Shown here one piece after another: positions 1 to 12,436 of a DNA stretch of 64,000 nucleotides (its first letter is position 1; the number at the start of each line of letters is the position of its first letter). The notes under the pieces were generated by a model. The model was not told the origin of the DNA, made no database searches, and worked only from the letters and a program-made list of their open reading frames with translations. The stretch comes from Rapana venosa. Its lineage: Eukaryota; Mollusca; Gastropoda; Neogastropoda; Muricidae. The stretch covers positions 30,988,663-31,052,662 of the forward strand of contig CM054140.1 in NCBI GenBank assembly GCA_028751875.1, written 5' to 3'. Made by a program: the position numbers and the translations under genes.

Positions 1-1860
1 CCTCCTGTATTGCTTGTCACACACTTCAGAAGTGTTGTTTGGTGTCATTTCTAATCCAGCTTATCGAACACCCCACTTATCAAGCCCCATACCTAACACA
101 GTACTAGCTTACTTGTGGAGCCAGACTGAATGAGACCATGAAAACATAATTCATTAATTGTGACCTTATGACAGATGGGAACAGGAAAAAAACAACAACA
201 CAGAACCGAAGTCATGTGGGGACTGGGACACAAATGATCCCCAAACTGGAGATATTTTTCCTTGATGCATGATACTCAAACGTTATCAACAATAGTAATG
301 ATGCATTTGAGGTCCAGCTGGGTGAGACTACAGGACAAAATAATGTTATGTGATTTCTTTGTTATATCCCAGCACCAAGAAGACAAGGAGTTCAGATACC
401 TCCTGTGTCATGAGGTCATTCTTAGCAACACTCTTACTAATTTCACAAGTGTAAAGTAAATGGTATGAGTTCTTGACTGCATGGTTTCAGTCTTTCAATT
501 TAGCTGAGAGCACCCAGGTCTGAAGAAGAAAAACAGGAAAGATCTCCTTGGATCTGACATCTGCCTCAAATGGGTGCAAACCTGGTTTCTCTGGAGGAGG
601 TTCAGAGTACTAAGTGCTGCATGAATTCTCCTTTTTCTCACAGGAGAGCAAGCAGAGTATTTTACTATTTACTTTACTGAGCTCTGTGCTAGATTGTGAT
701 CCAAAATGTATTCACCATATTCAATAGTTTGGGCCTGAGGCAATTTTAATTTCAATGAGTATTTCAAAAAGTATGGCAAGAATATTGTAAATATTGCTTT
801 TTTTGTTTTGTTATCTAGTTACATGTTTATGTATGTTTAGTGACTTTAGTTTGCATATGCATGTGTTCCCATTTTGTTGAAAACTAAATCATAAGAACCA
901 TAATGAATACAATGGGAAAAGCATTTAGTTTCTAATGTTTTGAGACTTGAAAATATGTGCTTGTAAACTTTGTAGTAATTTTGGAAAGCCATCAATTATG
1001 ACAGGTTGTTTTTTTTAAAAGTGTTTTAGAACAGTTGTTTTATATAGCTCTCAAGATCATGCAGAAAATTCTTGAATTATTTTCTTTTCAGATGTAGTAA
1101 TATCTTTGTTGTGAGGAGTAAATGGAGATTTTTGGAGGTGGTTTTTTGTGTGTGTGCTTTTTTGGGGGGTGGGGGGTATTATTATCCGTGTTTATGCTGA
1201 ATCCCCTCTCTTTGCTATGTCACTGATGATGATTTGAGTAATGGATGTTTGAAAAAAAGAAAAGGATTATGGGTGTTTGGAAATTATTTGAAACAAATCA
1301 TGTTTGTTGAAATGTCTGTGCATGATAATGAAAACACACAGGAAATTGCCATTGGAATTGTTTTTTAAAAATACAAAAAATACAAAAACAAAAACGATTC
1401 ATCGATGTCAAATGTCCCTGCAGCAAATCCAAATACAAGGAAAATAGACAAAAGCTGATCTTGTGTGAATACAATTTATCAATGCCTATACCAGCTGTTA
1501 CCATTTGTACAGGTTTTCTTCTTTCCTTTTTTTTCTTGAAATATACATTGCTTTCCATGTTGTCAAAAGTGTGCCATTGTCCATTTTGTTTCCGTTGCTG
1601 TAAATATAATCATCTGGATTAATTTGCTGTGTCGTTCCTAACACTTAACAAGCATTCTTTACCTGTGATCTAAGTTACAGTCTACCCCTAGCTCCATTGA
1701 TTCCATGTGGTGTTGACAAATATATATGCATAAATATCCCCTTGTTTTCTTCCAGTGTGTGTATGTGTGTGGGTGGGTGCGTGTTCACATGAGTCTAGTT
1801 TTGTGCGTACTGTATATACATCTGTGTGTACCTGTATATTTATGACAGTTTGTTTTGGAA

Positions 1861-1898
<38 letters not shown>

Positions 1899-2714
1899 GT
1901 GTGTGTGTGTGTGTGGTTGGTGAGGGAAACCAAATATTCTTTTGCCCTATAATCCATGCCACTGTTTCATGCCCCCCCTAAAAAAAACCCAAAACAACAA
2001 CAAACAAACAAAACAAACCAACCAAAAAAGAAACAAAAAAAAGAAACCAAACAAAATCTGTCACTAGATTTAATACTGACTCATATGCTGGAAACAGTTC
2101 TGAAATGAATGTAAAGGATATATTATGTGTTTCCTCTTTCTGTCAGTCCAGCCAAAGCTGCTATCCATTTCATGTTAAATAGACTCCCAAGAACCTTTAA
2201 TCAGATTCATCCCTTATTTAATCTGTTTTGTTATCAGGAGTTATGATGCTTGCAATTAGTAATACAGAAATGTTGTCTGTAAATTTTATGTCAACTGAGC
2301 ATTTGCATTTTATGTTTGTTTAGCCCTTTGGAACAGGGGAAGTCTTTATTCACTGGTTCTTGTGCAGTGTGAGCATTTCTTACAGTCTCTGATGAAAAAG
2401 GCGTAACATGATAAAAATATAAGATTCTTAGATTGTCAAACTATTTCAGAGGAAAAAACATTAAATGCAGCTATTTTCGGTACTTTGATGTTTGTTACTG
2501 TTAGTATTGTTGTTAACGATCGGTTTTAAATCTTAACAATAGTAAACGTGTTTTTAATGATGAATGCTTTTCATCACTCAGTTAAAAATACCACACATGA
2601 TTAATGCGATGTTACCTGTTTGAAGGGATAAGAAAAGGAAGGATATAATATTGATTAAAAATTTGAAGTGGTGTCTGAACCTACAGTTAGCTTTGATTTA
2701 CTTTTTTTTCCCCT
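1..2714. other. Non-coding AT-rich stretch, no gene recognised
   Basis: Both strands hold only short, low-complexity open frames and no recognisable protein. The stretch contains a (GT)n microsatellite around 1755-1916 and an A/C-rich block at about 1974-2058 next to a C run. It could be the 3' UTR or flank of a gene ending to the left, but nothing in the sequence shows this. Confidence 0.5.
1755..1916. repeat. (GT)n microsatellite
   Basis: An imperfect GT repeat that becomes a nearly pure GT tract from about 1863 to 1914. The valine/cysteine open frames over it are artefacts of the repeat. Confidence 0.9.
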
Positions 2715-2715
2715 T

Positions 2716-3092
2716 TGGCTAGAACTTTGAAGTTTACCAGTGGTGAGATTTTCCGACTTTAGTAATGGTGTCTGAAGACAACACTTTTGTGCAATTGTTT
2801 TAAAAAGAATTTGTCATCTGTTCCTACTGCTACACAATGGCCTACTCTTCCAAAAGATGGAACAGGTTTTTTAATGTGTGTGCAAGATGTTCTGCATGCG
2901 TTCATACATGGGGCTTTGATTTATAGTCACGTTAAAAGGACGAGGTGATGGGGGGGGGGGGGGGGTTGGGGGTCAAGACTAATGTGACCTCCAGGGTAAA
3001 ATTGCTGAAAATGGCCACTGTTGTGGTGGCTTAATCAAGAGCTGTCAGACCGCGAGTGCAACACTCTAACCACCAGGCTATCTATCCTGCCC
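2716..3092 (-). mobile_element. tRNA-headed SINE, degraded copy with module B tail
   Basis: On the minus strand the tRNA-like head lies at the right: the complement of an A-box-like segment (CTCTAACCACCAGGCTATC) is at about 3064-3082. The body motif GGCCTACTCTTCC is at 2839-2851. At the left edge, 2716-2760 resembles the B-type 3' module seen at 8927, 20575 and 44700. A G-run of about 18 bases interrupts the body near 2950. The copy is old and interrupted. Confidence 0.6.
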
Positions 3093-4379
3093 CCTGCTTT
3101 GATATTGACCAGAAGGGCATTAGGATCACTAAAATGCCCCTGTTTTGCCCTTTTTCTCCATCCTCTCCAGTCTGGCTTCTTTCACATACATGTAATGTAT
3201 GAATGCTTTTACCACAGTCCACTTCCTACCCTTAACAAGATTATTTTGAATATCGTTTTAAAACATTAATAAATGACCTTATATTGTGTTATCATTTTTT
3301 CCCCTCTGTGCTCTGAACTCTGCTGTTTGGTGTGAACTGACCATGCACACTCCTTATGGATGCCAGTGGGTATGTTTTCCTTGCGGTTTTGTTGAAATGG
3401 TCACAAAATTTGGTCAACACTACTTTGATATCAACTTTGCTTTGATCAGTTTATTTCTCATTTGGCTAAGGTCACCTGCATGCATGAGATCTTACCATTA
3501 GAGGACGCTGATGGTATGTTGAGAGTGAGTTGGGTAGGGCTGATTCAAAGCCTTAGGCCAAGTTAGGGTGATGAAACTGGACCAATCATGTGCATGTTTA
3601 CACTGACCCTGCAGTAAGTGGACCAAACAGCTGCTTTGTTTGCCTGGAGAAGTGAAGACAGTGACTTTTAACCGCTACAGTTTGATACTACTTTTCTGTT
3701 TTGCTACAAGATAATGGTCTACAAAAGAGAAGTTGTAAGGCAGTGTTGCAGCCAGACAGCAGCCTAACAGATTAGGTTACAGCTGTAAAATAGTATGCCA
3801 AGTTACACTGAAAAGTACAGCTGCACTAGTCAGTGGAACTGACAGAAGGAATATTCCTAACAAATCGTAAATTTTCATCCAACCTGTTAAACTGTTCCTG
3901 GCGATGGTAAAATACTTAAAGGATTAACAGTTCTTTTCTCTTTGCATTTCTGCTGTACACAGGAAGAGCTTCCTTTTTCTTTCTTTTTTTTTCTCCAAGT
4001 GTTGGTGGGAGACCAGAACTTTGAATTGTTCTTTAATTTGATGAAGAGGTCCCTTTGCTGCTTGTTGATTTTCCACCAGTCTATAGAAATTCTGTATATG
4101 TATGTACATCTCTCTAAATCTGCCTTGCAGATCTATGAGTTTGTTGTTATGTTGGTTTTGGATGGTTGTGTGTGTGAGAGAGTAAGAGAGAGAGAAAGGG
4201 ACAATGTGGCCCAACTTTTCAATTGCCTTTCTCTCCATGTTGACTCAGATGTGATATTTGATTGAGTCTGTGTACAGGATTCTTCGTTTCATTCATGTAG
4301 TTTTAGCATCTTGTAAAGAGTGACATGACTAACCTGTCAAATATTGATTATTCCTTGTTAATACGGATTTGAATCTCTC

Positions 4380-4850
4380 AGTTGATGGGTTGTGAAAACC
4401 CACCTCTCCGAACCATACATTAGACCTGTTCTCCTGTATGGTTTGGAGACATGGGTTTTCACAAAAACCGTCGAACGTTTGCTGAAGAGCTACATGACAA
4501 AGATCAAATGGGAAGACAGGATCACAAATAAAGAACTTTGGAGAATGTGCATAGTTGATGATCTGAAGTCTGTAGCTAGTAGCAGTAGACTGCGCTGGTT
4601 TGGGCACATTCAACGGAAAGCAGACCACCACATCATAAAAAGAGCAATGAACTGCATAGTGGGTGGAAAGAAACCAAAGGGAAGACCTAGCAAAACATGG
4701 GCTACCTGTATTGCACATGATCTTAGAGAAAGGGGCATAAATAAGGAGGAAGCTCAAAACAGAGAGAGATGGAGAAGGCTCATCAATGTCAAACCTCCCC
4801 TGGGAGAAACATGACAAAAAAGGAAGAAGAAGAAGAAGAGTTGATGGGTT
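4380..4850 (+). mobile_element. 5'-truncated non-LTR retrotransposon (LINE) end with target-site duplication
   Basis: The frame 4392-4814 reads without a stop through about 140 codons typical of the C-terminal end of LINE reverse transcriptase proteins. It includes LLYGLETW, then WEDRITNKELW, RLRWFGHIQRK and KPKGRPSKTW. Past the stop comes an A-rich GAA-type tail (about 4815-4838). The 12-mer AGTTGATGGGTT occurs exactly at 4380-4391 and again at 4839-4850, directly bounding the insert, as expected for target-primed reverse transcription. The insert is about 447 bp, so it is strongly 5' truncated. Compared with typical relatives, the segment between the YGxExW motif and WEDRI looks shortened. 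The clade was not determined. Confidence 0.85.
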
Positions 4851-7800
4851 TTCGAATCTCTCAACCTGTTCATATGAAATTGCTCGTGTTTCCCATACGA
4901 AGCATGATAAGAAATTAAGATATATCTAAAACAGTTCTAATGAGCATAGAAAACAGTTGCTTGCTATATGGATAAACAGATTGAATTGCATACATGTACA
5001 TATGCTTTTTTCTTCTTCAGTTATATATAGCATTTGAAATCACAGAAATTAAAAGGGCAAGTCAAGAAAATGATCACTGTTCAATAGGTGAGCTGGTGTG
5101 GATTAAAAAAATAAAGTTACTTTGCTCATCTTCTCAGCAGTGTTATGACTGTCAGGGCTCTGAACAAGTGAAGGAGTTCTTTATGCGACTGGAATAAGGT
5201 CATGGCACTTCATGCTGACAGACAAGAACAAGTGCCTAGACATAGGAAGTACTTTTCAATGACAACATCATTCATGAACAATGTTTATCCTAGTTTTTAC
5301 TGTACCATGTGTCCTGACATTATAATGTTTGTTGACTAGCATGATCAATTATTTTGGAATAGCGATTCTTTCATTCTTTATCAAAACCACCACTGCATTA
5401 ATTTTCACACACAAAATTGCTTTTCGCCATTGAGAGTGTGAGAGCTTTTTGTTCTCTGTTTAGTTCCTTGTGGTAGTGGTAATGACTCATTAGTAAAATG
5501 ATGTTTAGAATCATGATGCATGGGAAATTGCACTGAACTGACTCATCAAGGTTTTGCTCCATTTTTACCGAATTAAATGATGTTTTTATGGTGCTGAAAG
5601 AATAGGTGCATTTTACCGTAGATTTAGAAATGTGTAGTGGTACCCACTGTACAAGTTATATGTGCATATTGGATGTCATGTTTTCTGCCATCTGCCATCC
5701 AGGGCATTTATAATGTAGGCATGATTTAATCTGTATATGAGACATAAGTATTGTATGTATTATCACAGTGTAGTATTTGAAAGTTGTTTGTTATGCATCC
5801 TTTATGCCTGAGTGTTTGCCTTTGAACTCTACGAACTGAAAGAGGCAGCATTGTTTGAGTGGGAATTTTTTTTAAAAATTAGTTTCAATGGTGGTATTTC
5901 CTAATCACCAGACGTGTAAAAGTCAGTTTTTGAAGCCAAAACTCAGACGTGTGTTTTTATACAGAGTTGTTTTCATATGAAAATAAATCTTTTGTGGGTT
6001 GTTTTTTTTTATCTTCGAAATCAGAGAGGGAACAGTGGGGTTTCTTTTTTTAAAGCTATTGAAAAATACCAGTTAAAAATAGAAATTTGAACAGTCCATG
6101 TGTTTTAAAATCGCCCCCTTACCACACAACCGTGCACGCACATAATATATGCACATCTGATAATTATGACAGAAATAGATATGTTAAATCATAACCCATA
6201 CTCATCCACCTTGTGGATAATATCACAAAGGTACCTGGTTTTCCTTTTCATTTACTAATCACTCTTCCAACTTCTTGAACATTTTCTACGTTGATTAAAG
6301 AGTACTTCTCTTTGATATCAATAAGTTAATGTTCTCTCTAGTCTTAATATGGTGTAATCCAGTATTTATCAAGGATTTGTTGTTGTTGTCTGCTTTAAAA
6401 CAGACGTGAGGTACACTTGTTTTACTGCATACATTGCAGAGTACAGCAGGTAGTTAATCCATGATATAAGCTCAAATATCCAAGCCATATTGCGCTTTGT
6501 TGAGCACACACTCACACTCACATACAAACAAACACACACACACACACAATCACAGTCACACACACTGCCCATTGAATAAGCAGTGTATTTGTTTTCTTTC
6601 ATCAAGCCATCCATCTGGGGTTTTTAGTTCTTTCGTTATTGGAGGGGAGGGGGTGTATAATAGATGTACAGTTATTTAAAATGTGTTTCCTTTCAGTTTC
6701 TGTAACCGAACAGAGAAAAAAATCACTGATCATGCATAAAGATGTGTTTGACTTCATAGAGAATAGGAGCTGAATGAGAAAAAGAGAGAAGAAAAAAGAA
6801 AAGGTGCTGGTAATTGCTGCAGGTGTACAGATGCTGACTGGTGAATGCAGGTGTTCAGTACAAGTTGACAAAATCTGATGTATGTAGCATCACTTCTGTT
6901 GTGTATGCCTCAAGGCAGTGGACTGTGTCATGAGATCAAATAATTGAATAACTTGAATATTTATAACTTAAAATAATGGGTCTGAAAGTACAACACCCCC
7001 CCCCCCCCCCCCCTTTTTTTTTTCCCCCCAACCCTGCAACTCTTCAGGAGCATAGGAGCATGAATTTATTCTGTTGTGTACTTTGGGGATTATGTGTGAA
7101 TGTTTTGTTGTTGTTTTTTCAATTTGAGCAAATATGTGTTCACCATTTTAACATATTCCCATATTACAAAGGGAATGGACAATGTCTATTGCTTAGATGT
7201 GGGGGTTTTTTTACAATCAAAGAGAAAAGGAAAAGAAAGTGACAAATCATGTCGGCATACCTTGAATGTGATTGTTGATAATTGTACAACTCTGAGCATA
7301 GTTAAACCTGAAGTAAACTTGATAACAGAGTTAATGCGTAAAGAAGGAGCCCATCATTAATCAGGGAAAATGGTGTTTATGTCTGGAAAGAGACCAGTAA
7401 AAGTGTTTTTTAACCCTTGGAATACCTGGGGGAAAAAATTGTCAAGAAGCGTCTCCCTGGTGCCAGAGTGTTTGGGAAAATTGAGGACAGTAATAATTAA
7501 CCCAAAGCAAAAATTGTAAAACCAAAAAAACCAACAAAGTTTTTGAAGGATAGTGAATTGTGATTTTTAATCTGTGCTTATTTTTTTCAACTAGTTTTGA
7601 TTTTTTAAAATTTTAATTCTGGCATTTAAAAGTGGAGTAATTGCAGAATGTCAGTTCCCAGCCTCATGGCTTTTATGTAGGACGTTGACTGACAATCTAT
7701 AGGTACTGAAAGGGTTCATGTCTGTCTACTCAAACTATTAATTAAAACAGCATCCTATTATCCAAAAGAAATGGGCAATACTCACTCTACTTTAACATCC

Positions 7801-8926
7801 AAGAAGAAAAGGACAATGTGTTATACTATTATAGAAGAAAACAAAGAAGGCACTGCACCAAAAATGCTACTTATTGATTGTTAAAACCTTGCAGTAAAAT
7901 GTCTCGTACGGTACAGTATAGTACAGTAGAAAGCATGTTCCGTTAAACTTTGACTTTCAAAAGAATATAGATTTTAACCGCTTGTACCAAAGACAGTATG
8001 CAAATTTTGTCCAGAAAGCATTATAACTAAGGTAATTAATGAGACAAGTGATGGGTCAAAGGCAAGTTGTACTAAATCCACAAGTGCAAAATATGTAAAT
8101 GAAAGTATAGCATTAAACCATTGCATTAGGGATAACTCCTCTTTTTCATGATAGTCACTTTCACCAGCTACTAACTCCAGCTTGGGGTCTAATGCCAGTG
8201 TGAATGAAAGAATGAAGCCTAAGCCAGGCAATGGGTGACAAACATAATTATAAGGCTTTGAGAAAGTACAACTGAGAAGAACAAGGCAAAACAGTGTCTT
8301 TGAAGATCTGTATGTTAGGTTGAACCAGACTTTTTGGAACGGACCAAGATCATGATCTTATTTCCGATGGACAACTAGTGTCCTTCAACCATTTAGGCCT
8401 CAGCCCATGCTTGTTTTAGGCATGCATGCGTGTGTGTATGTGTTTGAAACCTCAGAACTTGCTATGACATCCACATCACATACTTTTAAATGTTCATGTG
8501 GCACTTTGTGTATTTCACACTGACAGGTCTGAGTGAATAGGGTTAATCAAACAATCCTTCTGAGTTGTGCAGTTGAAAAGAAAAGGTATCTCTAGCTTAA
8601 GTGTCAGGACTTAGGGCACGTGACCTTAGCTGTGATCAGGTTTGCCTCTATGTGGTGTCCACAAAAAAAAAAAAATCAAAAGAAAACTTGCAAACAATAT
8701 ACCAACAATCAAAAAGAGAAAGTGATAAAATGATAGTAGTGTTTGTTAGGTTTTATTCCTCGATCCAGACTGCTTGAGGGGACCCCATGGTGGGTTAGGA
8801 GGCTTGTGAAAGTGACTAATGGGTTTTCTGTAGACTTCAGGGTATATCATTAAACATACTTGACAAAAACCAAGTTTACATGGGTAAGCTGCAGTTATGT
8901 AATATTACATCATGATCCCCCCTGTT
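4851..8926. other. Intergenic, no gene recognised
   Basis: AT-rich sequence with short incidental open frames only. A (CA)n tract lies near 6505-6566, a C-run/T-run junction at about 6996-7022, and a short LINE 3'-end fragment at 6561-6615 (listed separately). Confidence 0.5.
6561..6615 (-). mobile_element. LINE/SINE 3'-end fragment (same family as 17955 and 54710)
   Basis: The segment from the CATTGAATAAGCAGTG motif to ATCAAGCCATC matches the fragments at about 17988-18030 and 54741-54793. It abuts a (CA)n microsatellite on its left. Orientation follows the other copies, whose poly-A-signal-like end reads on the minus strand. Confidence 0.55.
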
Positions 8927-9660
8927 CTTCAGCTAGAGCTTGGAGGTATAGCAGTGGTCAGAATTTTTGTGTATGCAATTGGATTTTCCCCCCACCATTA
9001 AAGTAGCCGCATTCTCACTTAAATTTCTTTATTCTTTTATTTCATGGATAATGGAATAAGTTCTCATGTGTTTTTCTACAACTAGTCCCCGTGTGTATGC
9101 AGTTTTGTCAGTTTAGTCATCTGTTCCAACCGGCACACAATGACCTACTCTTCCGAAAAGTGGAACAAGTTTTAACATGTGTTTTTCTACAACTAGTCCC
9201 CGTGTGTATGCAGTTTTGTCAGTTTAGTCATCCGTTCCAACCGGAACACAATGGCCTACTCTTCCGAAAAGTGGAACAAGTTTTAGCATGTGTGCAGGAT
9301 GTTCTGCATGCATTTGCACACAGGATCTTGGTTTACAGTCTCATCCGAAGGACTTTTGGGGGGTAGTGGAGTTGGTACCTCGGGGATACAGTTGGGAGTT
9401 GGAGTACCAATCTTGCCAGGACAGTCAGGAAGTACCTCCCTGCTCTTTCTGATTTTCATCATGAGTTGTTTTATTTTTGGATGTGCACAAGTCTGTATAA
9501 GTAGAGGGGTCAAACTGGTGTAGAGTCTCCTTGGAAAGATGGCATTCAGTTCAATTTTCCTGTCAAACTAGGAAGAAAGGGCATGCTTGGAATCCAACTC
9601 AGAACCTCAAGGTTTACTTGTTAGGCAGATGAACATCTAAACCATCCTGCCACCTTCCTT
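8927..9660 (-). mobile_element. tRNA-headed SINE with body and B-type tail, internally duplicated
   Basis: Read on the minus strand, a tRNA-like head lies at about 9585-9655 (complement of a B-box-like GAACC segment, then of an A box). The body contains TCTCATCCGAAGGACTTTTGGGG (complement of the family's central block) and GGCCTACTCTTCC. A-type 3' sequence GGATAATGGAATAAG is at about 9044-9058, followed further left by the B module at 8927-9025 (GCTAGAGCT ... AAGTAGCCGCATTC). A 111-bp tandem duplication lies inside the body. Confidence 0.75.
9065..9286. repeat. 111-bp tandem duplication inside a SINE
   Basis: The unit at 9065-9175 (from CATGTGTTTTTCTAC) is repeated at 9176-9286 with few differences, such as TCTGTTCC versus TCCGTTCC. 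Both copies carry the SINE body motif CTACTCTTCCGAAAAGTGGA. Confidence 0.85.
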
Positions 9661-10221
9661 CTGGTCTTGAAAATGAAAATAGAATCAACAAGGCTCTCTT
9701 AATTTGACTTGTTTCTTCTAAACTTGTTTGTGCTTTTCAGTTCCCCAACATGCGGAACATGTGACATCTGTCTGTTGTTTTTGAGAGATGTAAATGGAAT
9801 GAGAAGAGTGAATCATTTCTGATTTTGTGTATTATATAATTGTATTGTTATCAAATGAGATGATTGGTTAATGTTATAATTACCCCCAAGTCTCTCTTTT
9901 CATTGTTGAATGATGTGTGTATATTCATTCTTTAATTTATTTATTGATGTTTTACTATTTTGTAGGTTTTCTTTAGGTTTTCCATGGTGGTGACTGTTTT
10001 CTTCAAAACCACCCACTCAACTTTTTTTTCTGATTTTATTTATTATTGTATAGAAATACTCCAAGTGATTTGTTTTTCCAAGCAAAATGTATAGCATTTT
10101 TGATGATGTACATTTGGTAAGACACCATTGGATATATTTTGACTCTATTTTGATTTGATTGTATAAAAAGTGTTATTTGGTAAATAAATTTAGTTTGTTA
10201 TTCTTCCAGTCGTTTTGAGTG

Positions 10222-10253
<32 letters not shown>

Positions 10254-10485
10254 GTGTGTGTGTGTGTGCGCGCGCGCATGTGTGTGTGTGTGTGTGTTTA
10301 CCTTTATATTTGTGACTTGTCTGTGAATTTGCTTTACTTCTGAAATGGTTAGTCTTATTAAAAATTCTCTTAGGAATTTTTTTTTTTAGAATGGTGGTTT
10401 CAATTAGTTCAAAATCAAAACAGATACCCATTATTATATGCTTTCACTCATCCAACTTCACTCACCCCTAGCCCTACTTGCATTT

Positions 10486-10536
<51 letters not shown>

Positions 10537-10663
10537 ACACTCAGGGACACACATATTCATAGACACATACACACATGCCAAGAGAACCTGTCCTATTCAA
10601 GTAACAAGTAAATCCATCACATGACAAGGACAGGGTTTTTTCTTCTTTTTTTAAAAATCCCTG

Positions 10664-10744
<81 letters not shown>

Positions 10745-11050
10745 CTGTTCCTCTCTTTCTCTCACATCTGCGCTTAAGCAAATGTGAGGGGGAAAAAGCT
10801 CTGCTCGTAATTGTTATCAGTGAAGAATTTGTCACGTGAACACCCAAGAATTATCTGAACATCAAAGTGTCAAAAATATGGCATACATTTTGCTGAAGAG
10901 AACTATAAATGCTGAATTCATGTTGAGGGTCTGTCTCCAGAATGCATAAATAATGAGCACATCTTTCGTAGAATCTAAATGCATGTGCACTTCTTTGTAT
11001 GTATGTATATATATGCAGGCACATTAGTTTGGTGTGTGTGTACTGAATAG

Positions 11051-11082
<32 letters not shown>

Positions 11083-11130
11083 AGCATGCAGATCTTCATG
11101 TACACACATACACAACCTCTCGCTCTGTCT
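9661..11130. other. Intergenic with compound microsatellites
   Basis: No coding sequence is recognised. It holds a GAAA/GA/GT compound repeat (about 10220-10298), a (CA)n tract (about 10488-10534), a long (TC)n tract (10667-10741) and a second (CA)n tract (about 11055-11083). Confidence 0.6.
10667..10741. repeat. (TC)n microsatellite
   Basis: A nearly perfect TC repeat of about 37 units. The serine/leucine and arginine/glutamate open frames across it are artefacts. Confidence 0.95.
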
Positions 11131-11137
11131 CTCTCTC

Positions 11138-11328
11138 TCTCTCTCATGGCCTGGTTGGTTAGAGCATTGTGCCTTGCGCTCGTGATCTGCTGACTTAGGT
11201 TTGAATCCTGTTCAAGGGGATATTTTCCTCTGGAATTAATATCAGTGCTTACTCAACTCTCCCCAAAAGTCCAGATGAGACAGAAAAACCGAGGTCCCCA
11301 GTGCAAGTGCATGAATAAATAGATAAAT

Positions 11329-11335
<7 letters not shown>
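11138..11335 (+). mobile_element. tRNA-headed SINE, short copy between (CT)n arrays
   Basis: The head contains GGTTGGTTAGAGCATTG (A-box-like) and GGTTTGAATCC (B-box-like). The body includes CTCCCCAAAAGTCC, GATGAGAC and ACCGAGGTCC. The copy ends in an AATAAATAGATAAATAAAA tail. (CT)n flanks both ends. It is shorter than the neighbouring copy because part of the body is missing. Confidence 0.8.

Positions 11336-11373
<38 letters not shown>
11334..11373. repeat. (CT)n microsatellite between two SINEs
   Basis: About 20 CT units separate two SINEs in the same orientation. Confidence 0.95.
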
Positions 11374-11376
<3 letters not shown>

Positions 11377-11706
11377 GATAGCGTGGTGGTTAGAGTGATG
11401 CATTTGTGATCTGCTGACCTGGGTCTGAATCTTGTTCAAGAGGATTTTTCCTCAGGACTTAACATCAGTGCCGACTTCACTCTCCCCAAAAGTCCTTCGG
11501 ATGAGACTATAAACCGAGGTCCTGTGTACAAATGCACTCAGAACATCATGCACACATTAAACCCGTTCTGCTTTTTGGAAGAGTAGGCCAATGTGTGCCG
11601 GTAGGAACGAATGGCAAAATTTACAAAACTGCATACACACGGGGACTTGACGTAAAAAAGCACATAGTGCTTAATCCATTATCCTCAAAATAAAATAATA
11701 AAAAAC

Positions 11707-11708
<2 letters not shown>
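11374..11708 (+). mobile_element. tRNA-headed SINE, near full length (type A)
   Basis: The most complete plus-strand copy, about 335 bp. In order it shows the A-box-like GTGGTTAGAGTGATG, a B-box-like GGTCTGAATC, the central block CCTTCGGATGAGACTATAAA and CCGAGGTCC, then GAGTAGGCCAATGTGTGCCG, GCATACACACGGGGAC, CTTAATCCATTATCCTC and an AATAAAATAATAAAA tail. (CT)n arrays bound both sides. tRNA-derived SINEs are transcribed by Pol III from the internal A and B boxes and mobilised by a partner LINE. Confidence 0.9.

Positions 11709-11770
<62 letters not shown>
11709..11770. repeat. (CT)n microsatellite
   Basis: About 31 CT units directly downstream of the SINE tail. Confidence 0.95.
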
Positions 11771-11774
<4 letters not shown>

Positions 11775-12137
11775 ACTGATGAGTTTGGTCCAAGACTTAT
11801 TGTTGGAAAAAAATCTTGCCATAGAATTGTTAAAAATCAGCTTTGTATAAGTTTCTGATCAATATAGCTGAATTCACTGCAAGGTAAAATACACACTCCA
11901 TATTTCCTGATTCATGCTCTAAATAAATAAGACATGTGTATGTGTACATAGAGAATGCTATGTGATGATGCATTGAGGGCACTGGCAGATCTGCAAATAA
12001 TATGACCTGGAAGATAAAAAGGTATATCTGCTGAAAATTCACACTCATAATAATATATATATATATAATTGTCTTGATAAAAACCCACAATTCTGCTGGG
12101 CACCACTCCCTTCAAGCACACAGTTGAGGTAAAATAG

Positions 12138-12371
12138 TAAAATGAAAATAAATACACAACTGTGTTCAGCTTCATTTCTCCTTTTCATCTCTCCTTTTAC
12201 GTGTGGGGTAGGAGATGATTTTGAACAACTACTCAGTAATCCACTAGTTTAAAAGATGGTTTTATCATTAGGTTATCCATTTAGCCTGAGGAAGCTTCAG
12301 AGGGAAGCGAAAATTTGCTGAAAAAAATAAAAGGAGAAATGAAGCTGAACACAGTTGTGTTTTTATTTTCA

Positions 12372-12376
<5 letters not shown>
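12138..12376. repeat. Foldback: 48-bp inverted arms around a ~140-bp centre
   Basis: The arm at 12138-12185 is the reverse complement of 12329-12376 with a single visible mismatch. Both contain ACACAACTGTGTTCAGC and CTTCATTTCTCCTTTT in the matching sense. The centre carries GCCTGAGGAAGCTTC. An (AT)n tract follows the right arm and a shorter one lies left of the left arm. It could be a MITE, a hairpin from a copied element end, or two opposed insertions. No clear target duplication was found. Confidence 0.75.

Positions 12377-12434
<58 letters not shown>
12377..12434. repeat. (AT)n microsatellite
   Basis: About 29 AT units, directly abutting the right arm of the foldback. Confidence 0.95.

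Positions 12435-12436
<2 letters not shown>

Noticed and set aside
7974..8231. Hydrophobic 85-codon frame on the minus strand, briefly considered as a membrane protein exon
   Set aside because: No matching family, no splice-site context and a single isolated frame.
10541..10847. Arg/Glu-rich and Ser/Leu-rich frames
   Set aside because: They are translations of a (TC)n microsatellite.
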